Positions 9,161 through 17,522 of a stretch of DNA of 64,000 nt are shown in pieces (position 1 is the stretch's first letter; each line of letters opens with the position of its first letter). The translations under genes and the position numbers were made by a program. Source of the stretch: Herminiimonas sp. (lineage in GTDB: Bacteria > Pseudomonadota > Gammaproteobacteria > Burkholderiales > Burkholderiaceae_D); NCBI GenBank assembly GCA_027310305.1, contig DAIDBD010000050.1:1-64000 (forward strand), read 5' to 3'. The notes beneath the pieces are model-generated. The model worked only from the letters and a program-made list of their open reading frames with translations, made no database searches and was not told the DNA's origin.

Positions 9161-9430
9161 TCAGGTACGGATTACATGGTGCTTTACGCTTGCCCCCAGC
9201 GCATTCTGAAAATCCAGCGGCGATTTGGACGAGTAGATGAACAGTGCATTTTGCACGTCGGACGACGGCATGCTGATTGCCGCCCGCGGCTTGGGCGGCG
9301 CCTGTGGCGGCATGGGCCGATCCGGAAATTTATTGCAGCTCGACAGTACACCGCAAGCCAGCAGAAGAATCGGCAACGGCTTTCTGCCGCCTGACCGGAA
9401 AAGGGAAGACCGATCATTCATTTTATTCAT
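9161..9430 (-). CDS. Small predicted lipoprotein
   Basis: 89 residues. Basic N-terminus, hydrophobic core PILLLACGVLSSC ending in a lipobox Cys near residue 32, then a Pro-rich stretch DRPMPPQAPPKPRAA and a short soluble tail. No family is recognised. A second in-frame ATG at 9421 is an equally possible start, and no strong ribosome-binding site is visible for either. It is convergent with the four-gene operon, 23 bases from its stop. Confidence 0.6.
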   Translation of the reverse strand: MNKMNDRSSLFRSGGRKPLPILLLACGVLSSCNKFPDRPMPPQAPPKPRAAISMPSSDVQNALFIYSSKSPLDFQNALGASVKHHVIRT

Positions 9431-9612
9431 CGCAGCACTTTCAGATCAGGATTGGAAACGCATTTGCAAGAGCATCGAATGAAGCCCGGCGGCGCCGTTT
9501 TTTAATCGGCCCGTCTGTCATGCGCGCCCGAATCAGCGGCATGTGCCGCATGCGGATTGCAACCATGCAAACTGCATGCCTGTTCCGATTCAGTCGTCGC
9601 AACGGCAACCGG

Positions 9613-9906
9613 TCAATCTGGTTTGGAAGAGGCGGCAGAAGCGCCGGCGGCCCTGCGCTTGTTGCGCAGGTAGACCCACTGCCCTGCCACCGCGGTCAGC
9701 AGAATGAATGCATTGGCGACGACGAAGACCCAGTTTTCCACCAGCACGCTATAGATCACGAAGCCGGTCGATGCGGCCACCTGCCCGATAAACAGCCAGT
9801 GCGATATGCCTTCGCTGCTTTTGGTCCGCCACTGCGTATATACCTGACGCGAAATCGTCAGGATCAGTATCGCGGCGCTGATCCATCCCACCAAGTCGGT
9901 CATCAT
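9613..9906 (-). CDS. SemiSWEET/PQ-loop family membrane protein
   Basis: 97 residues with three hydrophobic helices (about 5-22, 39-58 and 62-82), the size of a SemiSWEET half-transporter that dimerises to move sugars. The motif SRQVYTQWRTKSSEGIS matches the PQ-loop signature (P/R-Q-x5-TKS-x-G-S). It begins with two ATG codons preceded by AGGGG. The C-terminal tail is basic and Ala/Ser-rich. The transported substrate is unknown. It lies immediately downstream of the antiporter gene on the same strand. Confidence 0.8.
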   Translation of the reverse strand: MMTDLVGWISAAILILTISRQVYTQWRTKSSEGISHWLFIGQVAASTGFVIYSVLVENWVFVVANAFILLTAVAGQWVYLRNKRRAAGASAASSKPD

Positions 9907-9948
9907 CGGTAATCCCCTTGCCGTAGTGCGACGCTGCTGCTTTTCAGG

Positions 9949-11268
9949 TCAGGAAGTTCTGCGTCTTCTGCGCCGATAGTACAGTTCCATCAGCGGCGTC
10001 GACGAGATGCCATGCACCACGACCGAAATCGCCACCACGGTCACCACGATCGAAACGAAGCGCTCCGTGAGCTGCGGCAGCCAGTGGTATTGCAAGGCGA
10101 ACATCAGGTAGTACAGCGAGCCGATGCCGCGAATACCGAACCAGGCGATCAGTCCGTGCTGCAATGGCGCCCGCTTTGCGCCGATCAGTGCGGCGCCCAC
10201 CGCCAGCGGCCGCACCACCAGAAACAGCAATGCAGCCATGATCGCTCCTTCGGCCGAGAAGCCGCTGCCGGAAAGCAGTATGCCAACCAGCAGCACCATC
10301 ACGAATTCAGCGATATGTTCGAGCTGCTGGTTGAATCCGAGTACCATCTCCGTCATGTAGGCCGATGCCTTTTGCGGATGGGTTGCAACGGTTTCTTCCG
10401 CGCCGACGGGCACCGGCCCGATCACCGCATCCGGCGGCTTCTCGCCGCTTGCCGCATGTTCGATACGGCGCATGGCCACGCCGGTCGCAAAGACGGCGAC
10501 AAAGCCGATTCCATGCACCAGGTGCGCAAATCCATACGACAGCGCGATCAATCCGAGCGTCAGAAATTCTTCCATTCCCAATGCCGATCGATGATGATGG
10601 CGCAGATACACCACCAGCCGCCCGACGGCCCATCCCATCAGCCAGCCGCTGCCGAAGCCGGCGGCAATTCCCCACAGCGTCAGCAGCAGGCCCCAGCCGC
10701 CGGTGTAGGAAACCGCTTCCGGCACCGCGAGCAGGCCGAGCCCGAGCATCACCAAAGGATAGGCGGTGCCGTCATTCATGCCGCCTTCGCCGGACAGGCC
10801 GAATCGTATGCGGTCATGGTCGCCGACATCCTTGATCTGCACATCGGAGGCCAGGATCGGATCGGTAGGCGCCAGAATCGCGCCCAGCAGGATCGCCGCG
10901 CCGAGCGGCAAATGCAGCAGTGACACGCCGATCGCGGCCAGCAGCGCGGTGGTGATGATCATCGCGAGAAAGCCGAGCCGCACCGGCAGCCACCAGATCG
11001 TGTCGGACAGCGGCACCCGCAATTTGAGCCCGACGGTAAACAGCGACACCAGCAACGCGACTTCCGTAATCACGGTCAGCAGCGCCGCATGCTCCGTGGA
11101 ATCGATATGGATCAATCCGAGGCCGGACGGCCCCAGCAGAAATCCGACCGGCAAATAAAACATCGCGGGACTCAAAGGCAATCGTTGCAATACCGATTCC
11201 ATCAAGCCCATCGCTACCAGCAGCACGCCTACTATCAGATACCAGATCGTCGATATGTCGATTTGCAT
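9949..11268 (-). CDS. CPA1-type cation:proton antiporter
   Basis: 439 residues with about twelve hydrophobic segments. Family signatures include GAILAPTDPILASDVQ and FGLSGEGGMNDGTAYP, the ND-containing motif of Na+(K+)/H+ exchangers. A hydrophilic loop of about 40 residues (VIGPVPVGAEETVATHPQ) lies between membrane halves. The protein presumably sits in the inner membrane and exchanges monovalent cations for protons. It is followed on the same strand by the SemiSWEET-like gene after about 40 bases and preceded by a strong terminator at 11301-11334. Confidence 0.9.
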   Translation of the reverse strand: MQIDISTIWYLIVGVLLVAMGLMESVLQRLPLSPAMFYLPVGFLLGPSGLGLIHIDSTEHAALLTVITEVALLVSLFTVGLKLRVPLSDTIWWLPVRLGFLAMIITTALLAAIGVSLLHLPLGAAILLGAILAPTDPILASDVQIKDVGDHDRIRFGLSGEGGMNDGTAYPLVMLGLGLLAVPEAVSYTGGWGLLLTLWGIAAGFGSGWLMGWAVGRLVVYLRHHHRSALGMEEFLTLGLIALSYGFAHLVHGIGFVAVFATGVAMRRIEHAASGEKPPDAVIGPVPVGAEETVATHPQKASAYMTEMVLGFNQQLEHIAEFVMVLLVGILLSGSGFSAEGAIMAALLFLVVRPLAVGAALIGAKRAPLQHGLIAWFGIRGIGSLYYLMFALQYHWLPQLTERFVSIVVTVVAISVVVHGISSTPLMELYYRRRRRRTS

Positions 11269-11300
11269 TCCTCATGTTGTTGTGCTTGCCGGAAAAATCA

Positions 11301-11334
11301 AAGCCGCGCGCAGAACAATGTTTGCGCGCGGCTT
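11301..11334 (-). terminator. Intrinsic terminator after the SRPBCC-Hsp20 gene
   Basis: A perfect 12-bp stem (AAGCCGCGCGCA / TGCGCGCGGCTT) with a 10-base loop. Read on the minus strand it is followed by TTTGATTTTT, so it is oriented to stop transcription from the Hsp20-fusion gene before the antiporter. Confidence 0.8.
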
Positions 11335-11369
11335 CGCAGCGGGGCAGCCGGCTTGCCGGACGGCGGGTT

Positions 11370-12542
11370 TTATTGCGGCGGCTGGATATCGATGCGCCGC
11401 CCGCGAGGAGCCGGAGCAGGCGGCACCGGAATTTTTATTTCCAGCACGCCGTCGCGCATCGACGCCTGCGCCGAATCCGGGTCCACGCCTGCCGGCAATG
11501 GGATCATGCGGTAAAAACTGCCATACGATCGTTCCGAACGGCGATATCCGGACGCACTGACCGATTGCTGGCGCTCCTCGCGCCGCTCTCCTTCGATCGT
11601 CAGCTTGTCGTTGTTGATTTCGATATGCACGTCTTCTTGTTTGACGCCGGGCAAATCGGCATGAATGACCAGTTGATCGCCGCGCTGCGATATTTCCACC
11701 GACGGCATCCACTTGCCGGCCATGCCGCCCTGCCCCGATCGCGTCATCATCGGCCGGCCGATGAATCGCTCGAACAGCTGATCCATTTCTTCGCTCATTT
11801 TGCGCACCATGACCATCGGCTCTTCCCATCCCTGCAGCAGATTCGGCAACCAGGCCGGGCCACCGGCCTTGCCGGATTCCCGGCCGCCGCCTGACTCGCT
11901 GTCCATGGACTGCCGTTGGCCGGTTCCGGCAGCCTGCCGGCTTTCGCCCGCCGCGCCGTAAGCACCGCCCGTTGCGGCGGCGCCCGATTGCGCCGCTTCC
12001 CGCCGCTCGGCATCGGTTTGCCCGACTGACTTTTGCGCCGCGTCATCGGTTGCATCCCAAGGCTTTTCACCGCCGGATTGGAGCGGCTGGCCATGATGGA
12101 TTTCACCGCGCCAGGCGCCGGATTCGCGCCCCTGGCTTTCAAGCAGCTTCTTGAAGCGCGCCAGATCCTGCGCGACGCGCTGGCCGATGGCTTGCTCGGC
12201 ATTGAACGTCTCGGACGACGCAGCCGCAGGCGCGCATTCCATCGTGATTTGCACCCGGGTCCTGTCGGTCTGGACCGATTCGAATCTGACGCTGCCGCTG
12301 TTTTTAGGGCCGCTGGTATCGCGCCATGCAATATGCCGGTCGGGCACCTGATCGGTAATTTCCGAATCCCATTCAACCTGCGTGCCGTGACGGTCGGCAC
12401 GCCAGTGCAGATGCGCATCGTCGAGCTGCCGCACCTCATGCACGCCTTCCATGAAGCGCGGAAAATCTTCAAACTGCGTCCATTGATTATAGACGGCGCG
12501 CACCGGAACATTCACTTCAATCGACTGTTCGATTCTTGCCAT
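11370..12542 (-). CDS. SRPBCC domain - Hsp20 (alpha-crystallin) fusion protein
   Basis: 390 residues with two domains. Residues 1 to about 145 (IEVNVPVRAVYNQWTQFEDFPRFM) are a SRPBCC/polyketide-cyclase-like hydrophobic-cavity domain. Residues about 150-235 are a Gln/Gly/Ala/Ser-rich disordered linker. Residues about 270-390 are an alpha-crystallin domain with the small heat-shock core (PGVKQEDVHIEINNDKLTIEGER) and the conserved GVLEIKIPV strand. Both domains usually occur as separate stress proteins. The frame is continuous and composition does not change abruptly, so the fusion looks genuine. The role is probably chaperone-like; what the SRPBCC part binds is unknown. Confidence 0.9.
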   Translation of the reverse strand: MARIEQSIEVNVPVRAVYNQWTQFEDFPRFMEGVHEVRQLDDAHLHWRADRHGTQVEWDSEITDQVPDRHIAWRDTSGPKNSGSVRFESVQTDRTRVQITMECAPAAASSETFNAEQAIGQRVAQDLARFKKLLESQGRESGAWRGEIHHGQPLQSGGEKPWDATDDAAQKSVGQTDAERREAAQSGAAATGGAYGAAGESRQAAGTGQRQSMDSESGGGRESGKAGGPAWLPNLLQGWEEPMVMVRKMSEEMDQLFERFIGRPMMTRSGQGGMAGKWMPSVEISQRGDQLVIHADLPGVKQEDVHIEINNDKLTIEGERREERQQSVSASGYRRSERSYGSFYRMIPLPAGVDPDSAQASMRDGVLEIKIPVPPAPAPRGRRIDIQPPQ

Positions 12543-12649
12543 GATTCATCTCCTCTTTCATGTAGATCGGGACGGCGGCCGGCGGATGCGCTTTGTGTTC
12601 GCTGCGGAGAGCGCAGCGGGCCGCCAAGCAACTACTGAGATCACGCATC

Positions 12650-12745
12650 TGTCCACGAAAGGCACGAAAAGACTTCAATCATCTTTTTTCGTGCCTTTCG
12701 TGCTTTTCGTGGACCATGCCCTCCGCCATGAATGACATGCATAAC
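12650..12745. repeat. Inverted-repeat element, copy 1
   Basis: Contains CACGAAAGGCACGAAAAGA (12654-12672) opposite TCTTTTTTCGTGCCTTTCGTG (12682-12702), then CTTTTCGTGGACCATGCCCT and a tail ending ATAACATC. A second, diverged copy lies at 15513-15630 with the same tail. Translating such elements gives the spurious NTKGTK.../FVPFVLFVDHAL peptides seen in the ORF track. It sits between the Hsp20 fusion and the PRC-barrel gene. Confidence 0.8.
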
Positions 12746-12750
12746 ATCAG

Positions 12751-13056
12751 TCAACTATAGGTATAGAAAACAAGCCGAACCAGCGCGGAATCGAAATACA
12801 GCGCATGCCAGGGAATCGCGACCGATGCATTTCCGTGCTGAGTCGTCAGCATCACATAACGCAACTGCCGGGTTTTCGAGTCGAGCAGGATGGATTTGAC
12901 TTTGCCGATTGTCGCGCCCGAAGCGGTCACTACCGGGCAGCCGTGCAGCAGCTCGGTCGCGGCCGAATCGCGTGCGACTACGCACGAAAATCGCCTTGCG
13001 CCTACTATTCTTGCCGGGCCCTGATGCGACCCGCCATTAAAAGTATGGAACGACAT
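12751..13056 (-). CDS. PRC-barrel domain protein
   Basis: 101 residues. The segment ELLHGCPVVTASGATIGKVKSILLDSKTRQLRYVML is a PRC-barrel-like beta domain, a small fold found in RimM, photosynthetic reaction centre H subunits and many short stress-related proteins. The rest is short and has no signal peptide. Only a weak ribosome-binding site (GAG, eight bases upstream) is visible. Neighbours are envelope and stress proteins. Specific function unknown. Confidence 0.78.
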   Translation of the reverse strand: MSFHTFNGGSHQGPARIVGARRFSCVVARDSAATELLHGCPVVTASGATIGKVKSILLDSKTRQLRYVMLTTQHGNASVAIPWHALYFDSALVRLVFYTYS

Positions 13057-13096
13057 GTTTCAACTCATTTTCGCAGGATTGATCGCGCCGACGCAT

Positions 13097-13960
13097 TCAC
13101 ATGGGCCTGCGCGCGGCGGAATCCGACGCCGTATCGTCGACATCGTTCCAGGTTGTACGGCGCGCGCCTACCGCACCCAGTACGCCGCCGACGATTCCCA
13201 GAGCCAGCGACAGCGCGACTGCCAGGAAAACCGTCCACGCCGCCGTGCCGGCGGCGCTGATCGCCCGATCCGCCGCTGCCTTGCCTTGAGGCGATGCCTG
13301 CGCCGGCGAACCGGAAATAATCAGCGCCTGATCGACTATGGCTGCGGCGCGCGATTGTTCCACGCCCATCGAATTGGTCATGTACTGCACTGCCTCGTCG
13401 CGGCGGCCGGCCTCGATATGCTGCTGCAGCGTTTTCATTGCATCCGCGCTGACATTGCCGCCGATCTGGCTTTTTAGCATGCCCGCCACGCCGCCGCCGG
13501 AATTTCCCGCACTCGATGCCGTGGCGGTTGCCATGGAACTCATGCTGCGGAAGACACCGCTCAGCAACGAACCGCCGGCGGAAGTCGCCAGCGTCGCAAA
13601 CAGCAGCGTCGTAACCGCCCACGATACGACACCATGCAATACGCCATCGACCTTGCGCTTCAATCCCGTCATGCGGGCCGCCACGTAACCGCCGACGAAT
13701 GCCGCGATCAGCATGCTGAAGCCGGCCCACATTAACGGACCGGTACCGAACGATTCCCCCTGCGATATATCGGTAGCCGACAAGCCGGTGGCAATACCCA
13801 GCAAGGTCAAAGCCAGCTGGACCGATACGCCGACCGCGACGCCGGCCAGCACCGCGCCCCAGCGAATGGCAGGAAAAAGCGGCCGCCGCAGCGCATTGCC
13901 GGCTGCCAATGCCGTATGTTCGGCGTAGGTGCCGCCCGGATCGAGATGGATAGTCGCCAT
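13097..13960 (-). CDS. Hypothetical multi-pass membrane protein
   Basis: 287 residues from the second ATG (13960), which has AGGAG eight bases upstream; the first ATG (13966) is too close to it. Hydrophobic segments lie at about 33-58, 75-98, 112-132 and 242-265, the last being AAWTVFLAVALSLALGIVGGVLGAV. Between the third and fourth is a soluble Ser/Gly/Ala-rich region with a helical stretch. Proteins of this shape are often annotated PhnA-like or hypothetical; I cannot assign a function. It lies 40 bases upstream of the PRC-barrel gene on the same strand. Confidence 0.75.
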   Translation of the reverse strand: MATIHLDPGGTYAEHTALAAGNALRRPLFPAIRWGAVLAGVAVGVSVQLALTLLGIATGLSATDISQGESFGTGPLMWAGFSMLIAAFVGGYVAARMTGLKRKVDGVLHGVVSWAVTTLLFATLATSAGGSLLSGVFRSMSSMATATASSAGNSGGGVAGMLKSQIGGNVSADAMKTLQQHIEAGRRDEAVQYMTNSMGVEQSRAAAIVDQALIISGSPAQASPQGKAAADRAISAAGTAAWTVFLAVALSLALGIVGGVLGAVGARRTTWNDVDDTASDSAARRPM

Positions 13961-14214
13961 TTGCATTGCTCCTGACAGAATCGATTGAAATGAATAAAGC
14001 CCGGTGAATCCGACCGGCTTCCCAACTCATAAATGAGGCAACATCCATGCCCGTATAAAACAGTTGATGCGGAAGAAAATCGGATCTAAACCAGCAACAA
14101 ACCGTCCGAGCAGCATCGGCGACTGATGATCAGGTAAATGCCTGCCGTAGCGCTAAAGGTAAAGATTGCGGGTAAGCGCTGTAAAGATTGCATTGCCGAT
14201 CATGCGCTTCCCCG

Positions 14215-14661
14215 CTATCGTTCGATCGCGTCGGTGGCGACCAGCACCCGGTCGCCGATACGCAAATTGAGCGGCGTTCGCTGCACATAACTCTGCAGCG
14301 AGCCATCGTCTATGCGCAACGTCACCAGCCAGGCCGGGCCGGTGCATTTCATGGTGCCGCTTATTTGACTCTCGGCAATTGCAACGGCCGTATTGCCGCC
14401 GCATTGTCCATGCCCATTGCCGTTCGTGCGTTCGGTGGCGGCTTGGGCGGCGAGGTCGGAATTCCTGTCCGTATTGCGAGAACCGATCACCTCGATCGCT
14501 TGCACCATGCCGAATCCGGAAGCGGCGGCCGGACTGCCGAACGGGCTGGTTGCGGCTGGCGTGAAAATCCGGCTGCCGCTGCCGATCGCTGTTCCATAAG
14601 ACACGATCGATACAGCGATCAATACGGTCAGCACGGTCGCCAGTGTTTTAAGCCGCATCAT
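14215..14661 (-). CDS. Exported protein with a SlyB-like C-terminus, no glycine zipper
   Basis: The track begins at 14760, but the hydrophobic leader starts at the ATG at 14661 (MMRLKTLATVLTVLIAVSIVSYG), giving 148 residues; GAGAAA precedes it. The C-terminal part WLVTLRIDDGSLQSYVQ...LRIGDRVLV resembles the end of SlyB/OmpA-lipoprotein-like outer-membrane proteins. The Gly-zipper membrane repeats and lipobox Cys of that family are missing; instead there is a variable Ala/Gly/Thr stretch. Probably periplasmic. The start is uncertain. Confidence 0.6.
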   Translation of the reverse strand: MMRLKTLATVLTVLIAVSIVSYGTAIGSGSRIFTPAATSPFGSPAAASGFGMVQAIEVIGSRNTDRNSDLAAQAATERTNGNGHGQCGGNTAVAIAESQISGTMKCTGPAWLVTLRIDDGSLQSYVQRTPLNLRIGDRVLVATDAIER

Positions 14662-14889
14662 TTTCTCAATGATCAGGGAAAGCGCTTGTGTATGCAGCTT
14701 TCGCAATGCAGTAACCATGCCAGTAAAAATGGCCAAACAGGCTTGCGGCGGCGTCCGCAACGCATCGCATCGGATGGCCGCGGCTTGCCGGTGAAAGCGG
14801 CATGCCGGCTATCCGGCTCCCGGCGTCCATGGCGCCACTGGCATGAAGTTTGCGGAGTAAATCCGATGTCTTTCGCTTAGGAGAAAATC

Positions 14890-15456
14890 ATGCCTCGACA
14901 GGCACCTGCCAATTCGTCCGCATCCGGCGTTTTCGATGTCCTGATTGAAGACCATAAAAAAGTCATCCAGCTTTTTACGGAATTTCAAAAAATCAAGGAT
15001 CAGGCGGACGACGAGACGAAGCAAACGCTCGTCGAAATCGCCTGTACCGAATTGGTGATCCATGCGCAGGTGGAGGAAGAATTCTTATATCCGGCGCTGC
15101 GCGATGCATTCGATGAAATCGATTTGATCGATGAAGCGGAGGTCGAGCATGGGCTGGCCAGACAGCTCATAGGCGAACTGGAATCAATGCAGCCGGGTGA
15201 CGATTTGTATGACGCGAAATTCACCGTGCTCGGCGAATACGTAAAACATCATGTCGACGAAGAACAGAACAGGATATTCCCGCGAATGAAAAAAGCCGGC
15301 ATGGATCTGGAATCGCTGGGACAGGATATCCGGCAGCGCAGAAATGAATTGCGCAGCGAATTCGGCATGCCGGATTCGGATTACGAAGAAGACAACGACA
15401 ACGGCGACGAAAAGCCCAATCAGCAAACCAGACCGTCGCACTCGCCTCATCATTGA
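14890..15456 (+). CDS. Hemerythrin HHE-domain protein
   Basis: 188 residues. The predicted di-iron ligands are in place: DHKKVIQLF, HAQVEEEFLYPAL, then HGLARQL and HHVDEEQNRIFPRM, which gives the H...HxxxE...H...HxxxD pattern of bacterial hemerythrin-like proteins that bind oxygen or iron or sense nitric oxide and oxidative stress. The C-terminal 35 residues are acidic and disordered and end in Ser/His. The preceding sequence CTTAGGAGAAAATC gives a strong ribosome-binding site. No signal peptide, so cytoplasmic. Confidence 0.9.
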   Translation: MPRQAPANSSASGVFDVLIEDHKKVIQLFTEFQKIKDQADDETKQTLVEIACTELVIHAQVEEEFLYPALRDAFDEIDLIDEAEVEHGLARQLIGELESMQPGDDLYDAKFTVLGEYVKHHVDEEQNRIFPRMKKAGMDLESLGQDIRQRRNELRSEFGMPDSDYEEDNDNGDEKPNQQTRPSHSPHH

Positions 15457-15512
15457 CAACGGCGCGGCCCTGACAGCCGCCGGTAATCAACTGGCTAACC
15501 GGCGTTTCACAT

Positions 15513-15630
15513 TTGTCCACGAAAAACACGAAAGGCACGAAAAAGGCGAATAAAAATTGTTATGAACATTTCGTGCTTTTCGTGTCTTTCGTGGACCATG
15601 CCCTTGCCATTAAGGACAGGCGTAACATCT
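15513..15630. repeat. Inverted-repeat element, copy 2
   Basis: 27-base arms (15516-15542 and 15569-15595) pair with two mismatches: TCCACGAAAAACACGAAAGG... and ...CTTTTCGTGTCTTTCGTGGA. The arms are followed by ACCATGCCCT and a tail ending TAACATC that is shared with copy 1 at 12650-12745. It sits between the convergent hemerythrin and DUF421 genes, where the hairpin could also act as a transcription stop. Confidence 0.82.
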
Positions 15631-15632
15631 CA

Positions 15633-16133
15633 TCAATTCTCGCGCTTGATCACGCTGAATGCTCCATTCGGCTCCAGATTCATTTCCTTCACCTGCTGAA
15701 GCGACTCCACGCCGTTTTCCCGCAGTTCCCGCCACAATTCGTCTTCGGTAATGAATTCCCTGCGCATGTTGCGTTTCAGCATTTGCCCATTTTTTACCAG
15801 GCATAACGAAGAGGATTCGGCAAAGCGGCGGATAAAGGCATAGCGAAAACTAAGCCAGTCGAGCAGGATATTCCAGCCGAGCAGAGTGGATAACAGAACC
15901 ACCCCGTCGGTAATCGATTTGTATTCGCCCGCCATGGCATTTTGCGACGCGTCGGCAACGATCACCAGGATCAGGATATCGGCAATGCCGACCGCGCCGA
16001 TATTCCGCCGCACGATGAACCGGAAAACAAGAAACAGGAACCAGTAAATCGCACTGCCGCGGATCACGATTTCCGCCGCCGGCAAGCTCAGGCTGAACAG
16101 ATCGCCCCAGTCGACGTCCAAAAAACCGTTCAT
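15633..16133 (-). CDS. DUF421/YetF-family membrane protein
   Basis: 166 residues. Three hydrophobic segments (about 22-42, 47-65 and 73-93) are followed by a soluble domain with the family pattern SLCLVKNGQMLKRNMRREFITEDELWRELRENGV. This is the YetF/DUF421 architecture, slightly shorter than usual at the C-terminus, and it has no assigned biochemical activity. It is convergent with the hemerythrin gene, with repeat copy 2 between them. Confidence 0.85.
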   Translation of the reverse strand: MNGFLDVDWGDLFSLSLPAAEIVIRGSAIYWFLFLVFRFIVRRNIGAVGIADILILVIVADASQNAMAGEYKSITDGVVLLSTLLGWNILLDWLSFRYAFIRRFAESSSLCLVKNGQMLKRNMRREFITEDELWRELRENGVESLQQVKEMNLEPNGAFSVIKREN

Positions 16134-16339
16134 GTTTCAAAACCTCCTTCTGACAATCGAATCGATGGCATCCGCACATGCGGCAATGACGCAAGCGCTA
16201 TTGCAATATTGTTCGTGATTCAGAAATCTGATGTTGAGTTGAATCAACATGGCTGGCGCAACGCACCGCAAATGGAATCCGAGTCATGGATTCGCAAAAA
16301 TACTTTCATGGAGCGGGCTGTTTGGTCGAATGCGGTCTT

Positions 16340-17296
16340 TCAGTTTCGCCTGCCAGTGAGCGTCAGTCGCTGATCCGCATCGCTCTGAACCAGACTCGGC
16401 AACGCCGACGCCAGCACCTCGGAAAATTCCGTCATGGCATGCGCCTTGGCACGGCCGGTCTTGGTGATGCGGTAAAAACCGAGCGGCACTTCGGGATGGG
16501 ACAGCATGTCGGTGCGCACGTTGTGGCGGCGGCAGGCGAGCATTGCAAACGAGGGAATGATTGCAGTTCCCATGCCGGCCGCCACCATCGCGATCAAGGT
16601 ATCGAACTGATTGAAAGTAAGCCTGTCTTCGTTAGCGCGGCCGATTTTCGCCAGGTAGGTTTCCACCAGTTGCTGGATCGGATTTCCCGGCGGCAGTCCG
16701 ATCAGCCGCTCCTCGCGCAGGCTGGACCAGGGTACTGTACCGAGAATCCTGCTTCGTTGTTTTACACCGGCGCTTTCGGCGGGCGCGACGCGCATCAAAT
16801 GGAATGAATACAATTGCGTGCGTTCGATGCCTCGTGCGCCCTTGAAAAAAAATCCCAAGCCGAAATCGACCTCGCCGTTGTCTACCAGAGACTGCACGCG
16901 CGTAATGTCGCAGTCGATCAGCCGCACCGTGATTTCCGGATGCTTTTCCCGGAAGTCATGAAAAACGAACGGCAACAGATTGGATGACACCAGCGGTGTT
17001 GCCGCCACGCGCATCGTGTAGCGTGCCTTTTCGCTGAGCGCGGTAATGCGTTCTACCGCCCCTTCGAGTTCCGTCAGCGCCCTGGTTGCCGCCGGCAGGA
17101 AACTTTCTCCGGTCGCGGTCAGCGACACGATGCGCGTGGTGCGGTCGAACAGCCGGCAGTCGAGTTGCGCTTCCAGCTCCCGCATCATGATGCTGAGGCC
17201 GGCCTGCGTGATGTGCAATTGTTCGGAAGCGCGCGTGAAGTTTTTCAGGCGCGCAACCTCGATGAACGCTTTCAGCTGACGGGCGGATATATTCAT
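16340..17296 (-). CDS. LysR-type transcriptional regulator
   Basis: 318 residues. The N-terminal winged helix-turn-helix is typical (QLKAFIEVARLKNFTRASEQLHITQ...LSIMMRELEAQL), followed by the periplasmic-binding-protein-like effector domain from about residue 90. The gene is divergent from the gentisate-type catabolic operon and separated from it by a 226-base AT-rich intergenic region, so it most likely senses an operon substrate or intermediate and activates transcription. The start codon overlaps a 7-bp inverted repeat (17295-17322), consistent with autoregulation. Confidence 0.92.
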   Translation of the reverse strand: MNISARQLKAFIEVARLKNFTRASEQLHITQAGLSIMMRELEAQLDCRLFDRTTRIVSLTATGESFLPAATRALTELEGAVERITALSEKARYTMRVAATPLVSSNLLPFVFHDFREKHPEITVRLIDCDITRVQSLVDNGEVDFGLGFFFKGARGIERTQLYSFHLMRVAPAESAGVKQRSRILGTVPWSSLREERLIGLPPGNPIQQLVETYLAKIGRANEDRLTFNQFDTLIAMVAAGMGTAIIPSFAMLACRRHNVRTDMLSHPEVPLGFYRITKTGRAKAHAMTEFSEVLASALPSLVQSDADQRLTLTGRRN

Positions 17297-17322
17297 AATA
17301 TTTACTTGTTAATTCATATTAT
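17295..17322. promoter_or_regulatory. Candidate LysR operator dyad
   Basis: ATAATAT and ATATTAT form a perfect 7-bp inverted repeat with a 14-base spacer, overlapping the lysR start codon at the edge of the AT-rich divergent promoter region (17297-17522). LysR proteins usually bind such interrupted dyads. Assignment is by position and symmetry only. Confidence 0.35.
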
Positions 17323-17522
17323 ATTTAAATTTCCATAATACTTTGAACTTCTATGTAATGACAGGTATTGACATTCCCGTTCCATACCAACGACAGGAAA
17401 GCCGCGCGTTACGAACCGCTGACAGCATTGACGAAAGCGCAGGGACGAGCCGGTTTTCCCGATGTTCAAATATGCCGCAACCGTTGCAATACGATTGAAA
17501 AATTCGGCAGGCAAGGAGAAAG

